A stretch of DNA of 33,835 nt from an archaeon (lineage in GTDB: Archaea > Micrarchaeota > Micrarchaeia > Anstonellales > Bilamarchaeaceae): assembly GCA_020052735.1 (NCBI GenBank), contig JAGVON010000051.1, forward strand, positions 1 through 33,835, given 5' to 3'. Positions 28,141-33,835 of the stretch are shown piece after piece. The notes below the pieces were generated by a model. It was not told the origin of the DNA and did no database searches. It saw nothing but the letters and a program-made list of their open reading frames with translations. The translations under genes were made by a program, and so were the position numbers. How positions within the stretch are numbered: the stretch's first letter is position 1; each line of letters starts with the position of its first letter.

Positions 28141-29997
28141 CTACCCTCTTCCTTTAGTTGCGTATAAGGCGCCCGCCGCCAGCACCGCCAGCACCATATC
28201 GTATATTATGAGCGTTCCGAAAACTGCGTAGTTGGGCGTAGCATAGAGGATGGCGCTCTGCATCGCCGTGATTGCGGGCGTGAGGGGCGTCGCCTGCCCG
28301 AGGAGCATGATGGGCGCGGGCATGAACTCAAACGGGAATAAGATTCCGCTCAGGAAGAGGAGGGGCAGCCCTATTACGAGCGAGGCGAGGAATGCGGTCG
28401 CCTCGGATTCCGAGAACGCCGCAATCACTATTCCTAATGCATTGAACGCGAATAGAAGAAGGACCAGCGCCGACGCAAGGAAAAGGAGCATGTCCGTGTC
28501 CGAGAGCGGGAACGCCCCGTACGCGACGGAAGCGGTGGCCAGGAGCAGGAGCACCTCCGGGAAAAGCACTACGGTGTAGCTCACTATTTTGGTGAGCGCG
28601 TATTCCCAGAGCGGGACCTGCGCCACATATACACGCTCAAGCGTCATTGAGTTCTTCTCGCGCACAAGGGATGTGGAGGCGAGGAACAGTGAAACGAACA
28701 TGAGTATGAGCGGAATCAGGCTGGGGAGCAGGAAATCAAAGAAGGTGCGCGAGGAGAATATGTTCTGCGAGGAGAAAAGGATGGGCGCGACCACGGAAAG
28801 GGCGTCCCTTGAGGTTATCTCGTTTATCTGCGCCTTGCTCCCGCGTATGAGGGACTCCAGCTCGCCGCTCTTGGTTACGAGCTGCGCCGCGGAGGAGTTT
28901 ATCTCGCGCATGGTGCGGAGGGATTCCTCCCTGCTCTCCTCAAGGGAGGATGCGAATTCATACATGTTGGAGATGCGGGCGCGCACATTCTCTGTTTCGG
29001 AAAGGGAGGCGCCTATGTTCAGCTTGAATTCCTCCATGGTGGAGTTAATGTTGCGCAGGTCTTCCCTTGCCCCGTCTATCTTGGAGATGCGCGAATCCAC
29101 CTCAAAGAGCGCGGATGCGACCGTGCCGTTCATTGAGTGGAGGGAGGCGCAGTACGCGAGGAATATCGGGTCCGAGCAGTTGGTGCCCGCGCCCGCGCTG
29201 GAGATGGAATCCGAAACATTCTGGAGCATCTCCCGCACGCGGAGGAGGTCCGCTTCCGTGGAATCCAGTTCCTCGTCGTAGAAGGCGAGCTTGCCCTGCA
29301 TGAGGGTGAGGTTGGACTGCGCCGAGCGCAGCTCTGATGCCGCGCCGTCCAGCGTGGAGTTGGCCGCGTCCAGCTGCTCCGTGAGCGTGGAAAAATCAAT
29401 GGCGGAGAGCGAGGAGTGCGTCTCCCCTATCCTATCCTGTATCTCAAGCGCCTTTGCGCGGGAAGCATTCACATCAACTAGGAGGCTGTCCAGCTGCGCG
29501 CTCGCGTTGTCAAGCCGCGCCCACACGCTCAGGATGAAGCTGGAGCTGATCTGCTGCCCCGTCCCCTGCGCCGCCGCGCTGAGGAACGCCTCCAGAGAGG
29601 GGCTCACCTGCACGCGCGAGTTGTCAAGGAAGACGGTCACATTTTGGGATTCTCCGGCGGTTATCCCCTGCTGGAAGCCCTTTGGGATTATGATTGCGGC
29701 CGAGAGCCGCCCCTGCGAGACCTGAGAACGGACAACATCCGCGCACGAGCTCCGCTCCGAATAATCAATTATGTTTGAATGGCTGGACACGGATTCAACG
29801 AAAAGGGACGATGCCTCGCTTGCGTCCAGGTCGCAGAGCCCTATGGAGACGGGCAGCGCCTTCTCGGTTGTTTCCTTCCCAAAGACGCCGGCGAGCACGA
29901 GGAGGACTATGAGCGGGGCTGCAACCAGGAGGATGAGCGTCCTCCTTTCGCGCAGGAATGCCTTCCCGTCCTTGCTAATTTCCGCCAGCAGCTTCAT
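28141..29997 (-). CDS. ABC-2 type exporter permease with large coiled-coil external domain
   Basis: 618 residues. One membrane helix near the N-terminus ('RTLILLVAAPLIVLLVLAGV') is followed by about 330 external residues, the second half of which has heptad-like helices ('LREINSSAAQLVTKSGELES' type). Five membrane helices follow at the C-terminus (e.g. 'FLLPSLIPLILMFVSLFLAS', 'VLLLLATASVAYGAF'). This matches ABC-2/YhgE-Pip type permeases. The start ATG 29997 lies inside the end of the ATPase gene (23-nt overlap), so the two are one transporter. The substrate is not identifiable; lipid, polysaccharide or small-molecule export are all possible. Confidence 0.85.
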   Translation of the reverse strand: MKLLAEISKDGKAFLRERRTLILLVAAPLIVLLVLAGVFGKETTEKALPVSIGLCDLDASEASSLFVESVSSHSNIIDYSERSSCADVVRSQVSQGRLSAAIIIPKGFQQGITAGESQNVTVFLDNSRVQVSPSLEAFLSAAAQGTGQQISSSFILSVWARLDNASAQLDSLLVDVNASRAKALEIQDRIGETHSSLSAIDFSTLTEQLDAANSTLDGAASELRSAQSNLTLMQGKLAFYDEELDSTEADLLRVREMLQNVSDSISSAGAGTNCSDPIFLAYCASLHSMNGTVASALFEVDSRISKIDGAREDLRNINSTMEEFKLNIGASLSETENVRARISNMYEFASSLEESREESLRTMREINSSAAQLVTKSGELESLIRGSKAQINEITSRDALSVVAPILFSSQNIFSSRTFFDFLLPSLIPLILMFVSLFLASTSLVREKNSMTLERVYVAQVPLWEYALTKIVSYTVVLFPEVLLLLATASVAYGAFPLSDTDMLLFLASALVLLLFAFNALGIVIAAFSESEATAFLASLVIGLPLLFLSGILFPFEFMPAPIMLLGQATPLTPAITAMQSAILYATPNYAVFGTLIIYDMVLAVLAAGALYATKGRG

Positions 29998-31117
29998 TCT
30001 TGGTTGCCTCCTTGAGCTGTGCGCCCGTGAGCTTGAGGAAAACGTCCTCCAGCGAGGGGCGCGAGACCGACAATTCAACTATCCTTTCCGAATTCTCCGC
30101 GAATATGCTGGTGATTGCGGACACGAGGGATTCCGCGTCGTCCGCCTCCACAACTATTCCGTGCTCCGTGACCGTGGTGCCCTCAGCCCCGGGGAGGTTC
30201 CTTATGAGCGGCTCCATCCTGGAGTACTCGCCCGGGACGCTGCGCAGCTTGAGCACCTCCCTTCCCGCCAGGCGCTTCAGTTCCCTGGGGGAGCCGTATG
30301 CGGCAATCTGCCCCTTGTTCACAAACGCTATTTTCCCGCAGAGGGCCTCGGCCTCCTCCATGTAATGGGTGGTGAGGATTACGGTTGCGCCGGTTTCCGA
30401 GGCGAGCCTTGTGACGGTTTCCCAGAGCTGCCTCCTCGTGGAGGGGTCAAGCCCCGTGGTCGGCTCGTCCAGGATTATGAGCTTGGGGCTGTGCATCAGT
30501 GCGCACGCGAGGTTCAGCCGCCTCTTCATGCCCCCGCTGAGGAATGACGCCTGCACATCCTTCTTTTCCGCGAACCCGAGCTGGCTTATGAGCCCCTGCG
30601 CGCGCTCCCTCGCCTTCTTCCCGGTTATGCCGTACAATGCGCCGTAATAGAGCAGGTTCTCGGTGCAGGTGAGGAGAGGGTGGAAGCTGTTCTCCTGCGG
30701 TGCGAGCCCTATCAATTTCCTTGCGGATGGGGAGGGCTTCTGCCCGAATATGAGCAGGGTGCCGCTGTCCTCCTTCTCAAGCCCGGTGAGGATGCGGATG
30801 AAGGTGGATTTCCCAGCGCCGTTCGGGCCGAGGAGCCCGAATATTCCCCCTTCCGGGATTTCCACGGAAAAATTGAAGAGCGTGACTTTTCCGGGATATA
30901 CTTTTGAAATGTCCGATGCCTGCACGGCGAAGGAAGCTGGCGGAGAGGGAGCGTGGATGGTGGAATCCCGCTGGATTCTGCCAGTCATCTCCGCAGAGAT
31001 ATGGAATCCATCCGAATTGCGGCTCTCGCCTATTGCGTCCTGCATGGGGGCGGGCAACGCCTGGGCTGGCTGTGCAACCGGAACCCCGACTGCGCGTGCC
31101 TTCTTCCTTCTCGCCAT
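29975..31117 (-). CDS. ABC-2 exporter ATP-binding protein
   Basis: 380 residues. An unusual N-terminal extension (1-62, basic then Pro/Ala/Gln-rich, probably disordered) precedes the ATPase: Walker A 'GPNGAGKST' (97-105), Q-loop 'LAPQENSFHPLLT', signature 'LSGGMKRRL' (193-201), Walker B 'LIILDEPTTGLDPST' and switch His251 (TTHYMEEAEALC). The C-terminal part ('RPSLEDVFLKLTGAQL') is typical of the drug/polysaccharide exporter class. A TATA box (GTATATAAA, 31140-31148) is centred 26 nt before ATG 31117, so the transcript is leaderless. It is paired with the permease at 28141. Confidence 0.93.
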   Translation of the reverse strand: MARRKKARAVGVPVAQPAQALPAPMQDAIGESRNSDGFHISAEMTGRIQRDSTIHAPSPPASFAVQASDISKVYPGKVTLFNFSVEIPEGGIFGLLGPNGAGKSTFIRILTGLEKEDSGTLLIFGQKPSPSARKLIGLAPQENSFHPLLTCTENLLYYGALYGITGKKARERAQGLISQLGFAEKKDVQASFLSGGMKRRLNLACALMHSPKLIILDEPTTGLDPSTRRQLWETVTRLASETGATVILTTHYMEEAEALCGKIAFVNKGQIAAYGSPRELKRLAGREVLKLRSVPGEYSRMEPLIRNLPGAEGTTVTEHGIVVEADDAESLVSAITSIFAENSERIVELSVSRPSLEDVFLKLTGAQLKEATKNEAAGGN

Positions 31118-31139
31118 CGTGGATAGTAATAATCCGCCC

Positions 31140-31148
31140 TTTATATAC
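31140..31148 (-). promoter_or_regulatory. TATA box of the ABC exporter operon
   Basis: GTATATAAA on the minus strand, centred 26 nt before ATG 31117. It supports this start over longer in-frame extensions that would overlap the upstream gene. Confidence 0.55.
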
Positions 31149-31157
31149 ATTATCTCT

Positions 31158-32258
31158 TCAGCCCAAAACATTCCGGGTGTAATGGACGTATGCCGCGACC
31201 AGCGCCGCGGAGAGGAGGAAGAGGGAGACGCTGCCGAACGCGGCTAGGATGAAGCCGCCCGCGGCCAGCACCGCGAATTCGCCCAGCCGGGCCGGAACGT
31301 GCAGTATGGAGACGTCCGTTGAGGGGTATTCGCTCCCCTCCGCAACCTTCACTATCACTTCCTCCTGCATCGCGAAGGAGACGCCCAGCCCGAAGCCCAC
31401 CATCATGAGCATGGGCGCAAGGTAGCCGGGCACCAGCGGCATCAGCGCAATCATGGGTATGGTGATGTCCTGGAAGAAGAGCAGGCGCTTCTCGCTCATC
31501 CCGAACTCTATGGCCGCATAGCTGCCCACGGCGACGCAGATGTAGAAAAGCATCATGAGCGCGCCTATTGATTCGTAGGGCATGTGGAGCTCCTGGTCCA
31601 TGTAGATGGGCAGGAGGAACGCGAACAGGATTGCGAACGCGGAGAGCAGGAAAAAGAGGGAGAGGGACGCGTCCCGGAATTTCTTCCCCTTCTTCTGCGT
31701 GAGCATCTTCAGCGGCTCAACCCTGGGGGCCTTCCCCTTCCCCTTCCAGAAAAACAAGGAGGCGGCGAGGCTCACCATGCCCGCGAGCATGAGGAGCTGG
31801 AAGAACGAATCAAATGAATAGGAGATGAGGATGCCGGCTGCGCCTATCCCCACCGTTGCCGCGACCATCCTCACCGAGAGGAGCTGGGCCAGGCTGGTGT
31901 CCTTGGACTGCTCGTGCTCTATCACCTTTGTGCGGTTGACCGCCCAGAAGAAGGAATATGCGGAGCCCTCAAACATCTTCCCCAGCCCGAACAGGGGCGC
32001 GGAGGAGGCGACGGAGAAGGCGAAGGCGGAAAGGGATTCGGAGAGGGAGGTTGCGATGAAGAATATCCTAGTTCCCAATACCTCCGCGAACAATGCGGCG
32101 GCTATGCGCACCACCATGAACACCAATGGGGACACCGCGAGGATTAGCCCTATCTCCTCCACGTCTATGCCCCGGCTGAGGAGGTAGAGGGGGAGCGCCA
32201 TCGCGAGGGATGCGGAAAAGAAGGCTTCTATGAAATTCACGAACGCGAGCTTCCGCAT
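31158..32258 (-). CDS. Major facilitator superfamily transporter
   Basis: 366 residues with about ten to twelve hydrophobic helices and a charged central loop ('WKGKGKAPRVEPLKMLTQKK'), the usual boundary between the two MFS halves. Helix 1 is 'FIEAFFSASLAMALPLYLLS'. There are no motifs from which the substrate can be read. Length is slightly below the usual ~400. A TATA box (AATATAAAAACA) is centred about 28 nt before ATG 32258 and is shared with the divergent lipoprotein gene. The ABC exporter operon follows on the same strand but has its own promoter. Confidence 0.85.
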   Translation of the reverse strand: MRKLAFVNFIEAFFSASLAMALPLYLLSRGIDVEEIGLILAVSPLVFMVVRIAAALFAEVLGTRIFFIATSLSESLSAFAFSVASSAPLFGLGKMFEGSAYSFFWAVNRTKVIEHEQSKDTSLAQLLSVRMVAATVGIGAAGILISYSFDSFFQLLMLAGMVSLAASLFFWKGKGKAPRVEPLKMLTQKKGKKFRDASLSLFFLLSAFAILFAFLLPIYMDQELHMPYESIGALMMLFYICVAVGSYAAIEFGMSEKRLLFFQDITIPMIALMPLVPGYLAPMLMMVGFGLGVSFAMQEEVIVKVAEGSEYPSTDVSILHVPARLGEFAVLAAGGFILAAFGSVSLFLLSAALVAAYVHYTRNVLG

Positions 32259-32282
32259 AAGGCGTGGATTGGCTATGCTATG

Positions 32283-32294
32283 TTTTTATATTTA
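32283..32294. promoter_or_regulatory. Bidirectional TATA element between the MFS gene and the lipoprotein
   Basis: TTTTTATATTTA (plus) / TAAATATAAAAA (minus). The centre lies about 28 nt from ATG 32258 and about 30 nt from ATG 32319. Confidence 0.5.
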
Positions 32295-32318
32295 TCAGTC
32301 AAAAGGGAAGCTGGTGAA

Positions 32319-33110
32319 ATGATGGGAGTAGCAGAAACAGGAGTGGCATTGATGATGGTGTTCCTTCTCGCCAGCTGTTCCACGCTTGACACGGGGAACG
32401 GCGCAACGGTGAGCGGCATAACGGACAGGAACGGGGTCACGGTCCTGAGCGGCGGGACCACGGACCAGAGGGTGCAGACCATAGCTGGCAGGGTTATGAA
32501 CCCTTCCGGCGCGGATGCGGCCGATTTCGGGGGCAAGGTCTTCATAGTGCATAATGGCGACAGGCAACAGGTTACGCCTGCCACGTGCTATGAGTCGGAC
32601 TGCCAGCCCGGCGAATGGTCCTATTCCGGGGACACGGTGCTCACGAGCGGCAGCAACACGATACAGACCGTGGTTGAGGACGCGACCGGGAACCAGGTGT
32701 ATTCCAGCTCCACCTTCACGGTGAACGCGGACATACCTCCCCGTGACATTACCGTCACATTGACATGGGAGACGGACGGCAACGACGTGGACATGCACAT
32801 ATACGACCCGCAGGGGAACCACGCGTGGTATTCCGACCTTCAGGGCATACCCGGCGGCTTCCTTGACCTGGACGACACGGACGGCTTCGGGCCCGAAACC
32901 TTCACCATGGAGCAGGCGACGCCCGGGACATATACCGTGAAAGTCAGGTATTACTCCACGCACGGGGTTGAGGCGAGCGTGCCGGTGACGGTCAGGGTTT
33001 CGCTGAACGAGGGGACGCCGATGGTGTATACGCACACCTTCATATCCTCCCAGGCGAACTACGACGACGAGACGAACGACTGGACGGTCACGACCTTTAC
33101 GGTGCAGTGA
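32319..33110 (+). CDS. Lipoprotein with YfaP/DUF2135-like domain
   Basis: 263 residues. A short signal peptide with lipobox ('MMVFLLASCS') leads to an Ig-like region (about 40-145, 'QTIAGRVMNPSGADAADFGG') and then a C-terminal domain (about 150-263) with 'VTLTWETDGNDVDMHIYDPQ', 'GGFLDLDDTDGFGPETFTM' and 'ATPGTYTVKVRYYS', the pattern of YfaP/DUF2135 jelly-roll domains. These are found in secreted proteins and often bind Ca2+ through the Asp-rich loops (DxDxD). ATG 32319 or 32322 follow GGTGA. The next gene starts 13 nt downstream, so the two are likely co-expressed. Confidence 0.82.
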   Translation: MMGVAETGVALMMVFLLASCSTLDTGNGATVSGITDRNGVTVLSGGTTDQRVQTIAGRVMNPSGADAADFGGKVFIVHNGDRQQVTPATCYESDCQPGEWSYSGDTVLTSGSNTIQTVVEDATGNQVYSSSTFTVNADIPPRDITVTLTWETDGNDVDMHIYDPQGNHAWYSDLQGIPGGFLDLDDTDGFGPETFTMEQATPGTYTVKVRYYSTHGVEASVPVTVRVSLNEGTPMVYTHTFISSQANYDDETNDWTVTTFTVQ

Positions 33111-33123
33111 GGGGTGCTTCCTT

Positions 33124-33438
33124 TTGAGGCATCTTCTCTTCTTTTTTATTCTTCTTTCCTTTTCCTTTGCGCAGATGGACTGCGCTGATTTCGGTTCCCT
33201 TTGCAGGGAGAACGCATGCGTGGATTCCGGCGGGGAATATGTTGATGGATGCGTGCATGCGGCGGACGGGGGGTTTGATTTCGCATATTATGGGAATGCC
33301 ACGGCTGAGTGTGGGATTGCGGAGCAGAGGTGCGTGGATACGGGCGGGATGATGCCCCGGGACTCCGCCTGCTGCTGGCCCGTGTTTGTTCTTCTTCTCG
33401 TGGCTGGTTTCGCCTTCCGGTCAAGAAGCTTTAAATAG
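33124..33438 (+). CDS. Cysteine-rich small envelope protein
   Basis: 104 residues from a TTG start with GAGGGGTG about 8 nt upstream. A cleavable signal ('LLFFFILLSFSFA') leads to a short external domain with ten Cys or more ('DCADFGSLCRENACVDSGG', 'CGIAEQRCVDTGG', 'SACCWP') and a C-terminal hydrophobic helix ('VFVLLLVAGFAF') ending 'RSRSFK'. The Cys spacing suggests disulphides or metal binding. It probably anchors at the surface next to the preceding lipoprotein. I do not recognise a family. The last codons overlap a TATA-like box (CTTTAAATAG). Confidence 0.6.
   Translation: MRHLLFFFILLSFSFAQMDCADFGSLCRENACVDSGGEYVDGCVHAADGGFDFAYYGNATAECGIAEQRCVDTGGMMPRDSACCWPVFVLLLVAGFAFRSRSFK
33429..33438 (+). 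promoter_or_regulatory. Promoter-like box before tRNA-Glu
   Basis: CTTTAAATAG, embedded in the last codons and stop of the preceding gene, is centred about 50 nt before the mature tRNA. It would give a leader of about 23 nt. Confidence 0.4.
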
Positions 33439-33463
33439 TGTTTAGGGCGAATTATTCCACCGG

Positions 33464-33480
33464 CGCTTAGAAAGCGTTTT
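33464..33480 (+). terminator. Terminator-like hairpin with T-run just before tRNA-Glu
   Basis: CGCTT (33464-33468), loop AGA, AAGCG (33472-33476), then TTTT. It could end the transcript of the Cys-rich protein gene or be part of the tRNA precursor leader. Confidence 0.4.
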
Positions 33481-33481
33481 A

Positions 33482-33556
33482 GCTCCCGTAGTCTAGCCCG
33501 GTTAAGGATAGCGGACTCTCACTCCGTTGACCCGGGTTCGAATCCCGGCGGGAGCA
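33482..33556 (+). tRNA. tRNA-Glu (anticodon CUC)
   Basis: A complete cloverleaf: acceptor GCTCCCG/CGGGAGC with discriminator A, anticodon stem GCGGA/TCCGT with loop CTCTCAC (anticodon CTC), and T arm CCGGG-TTCGAAT-CCCGG. CCA is not encoded and no intron is seen. It decodes GAG codons. The convergent Lon-like gene ends 16 nt beyond it. Confidence 0.95.
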
Positions 33557-33571
33557 ATCATATTCCGAATT

Positions 33572-33835
33572 TCATACAGTTTCGCTGCCCTTCTTGCTCC
33601 TTACCCCGAAGTCCGCCATCCCTGCGCTCCATGGGTTCTCGTATTTGTCTTCCAATTGCTCCTCCGCGGACTTGGCGAATTGCACTGCGGCGCGAACGTG
33701 CGCCTTTTCAATCAGTTCTGCCTTCTCGGACTTTGCCAAATCCCCTGCGAGGCGAATCAGGCCCGAAAGGTTGCGGAAACGCAATGTAAGCCCTTTCTTC
33801 CCATCCGCCGCCCTGCATATCCTTCTGGATTCTTC
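33572..33835 (-). CDS. Lon-like AAA+ protein, C-terminal part only (window edge)
   Basis: The frame is open to the window edge and ends at 33572; 87 residues are visible. 'LTLRFRNLSGLIRLAGDLAK' and 'AHVRAAVQFAKSAEEQLEDK' match the small helical lid of the archaeal Lon (LonB) AAA+ domain, which in other archaea reads close to 'LRDLGGLVRAAGDIA'. In LonB a serine protease domain would follow here. Instead the protein stops about 30 residues later ('YENPWSAGMADFGVRSKKGS'). So this is a Lon-type ATPase without its protease domain, a split gene, or a different AAA+ protein of the same branch. The assignment is inferred from a short segment. Confidence 0.5.
   Translation of the reverse strand, partial: EESRRICRAADGKKGLTLRFRNLSGLIRLAGDLAKSEKAELIEKAHVRAAVQFAKSAEEQLEDKYENPWSAGMADFGVRSKKGSETV

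Overview
The window is from an archaeal chromosome. The evidence is an archaeal-type DnaG primase, transcription factor B, an Orc1/Cdc6 initiator, an archaeal phosphoglycerate kinase, class III (type IV pilin-like) signal peptides, a C/D-box guide RNA and two archaeal-style tRNAs without encoded CCA. Many genes have an A/T-rich TATA-like box centred about 24-28 nt before the start codon, which points to leaderless mRNAs. Genes inside operons instead carry GGAGG or GGTGA Shine-Dalgarno motifs. Compact spacing and many small lineage-specific proteins would fit a DPANN archaeon, but I cannot place the lineage from the sequence alone.

Layout. 1-2.4 kb: the start of an antitoxin-like gene, a helical-repeat protein and a GT-B-like protein. 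2.4-4.9 kb: a TolB-like propeller lipoprotein and an AAA_14/DUF4143 ATPase. 4.9-5.35 kb: an A/T-rich gene-free stretch with repeats and strong hairpins, then tRNA-Ile(GAU). 5.4-9.4 kb: four further helical-repeat proteins around carbamate kinase, one with a frameshift at a run of eight G, plus a 24-residue membrane peptide. 9.5-10.9 kb: three small two-TM membrane proteins with basic N-termini. 10.9-13.7 kb: Orc1/Cdc6, then a MNT/HEPN toxin-antitoxin pair with palindromic operators, then a membrane protein. A decayed copy of the cdc6 3' end lies downstream of the toxin-antitoxin pair.

13.8-17.8 kb: a CBS protein, a DUF167 protein, a small Toprim protein, DnaG and a tRNA methylthiotransferase, all in one direction. 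17.85-21.5 kb (minus strand): five overlapping genes for pilin-like secreted proteins. 21.6-23.9 kb: phosphoglycerate kinase and a divergent CorA-like transporter. 23.9-24.0 kb: a C/D-box sRNA on the minus strand. 24.0-32.3 kb (minus strand): a lipoprotein, TFB, a methyltransferase overlapping seryl-tRNA synthetase, an ABC-2 exporter pair and an MFS transporter. 32.3-33.8 kb: a lipoprotein with a YfaP-like domain, a Cys-rich envelope protein, tRNA-Glu(CUC) and the 3' end of a Lon-like AAA+ gene.

The genes cover information processing (Orc1/Cdc6, DnaG, TFB, SerRS, tRNAs, methylthiotransferase, guide RNA), envelope and surface functions (pilin-like operon, three lipoproteins, exporters) and a little central metabolism (carbamate kinase, phosphoglycerate kinase). 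The least explained parts are the pilin-like operon, the helical-repeat family, the three-gene membrane cassette, the toxin-antitoxin insertion after cdc6, and the hairpin cluster beside tRNA-Ile.
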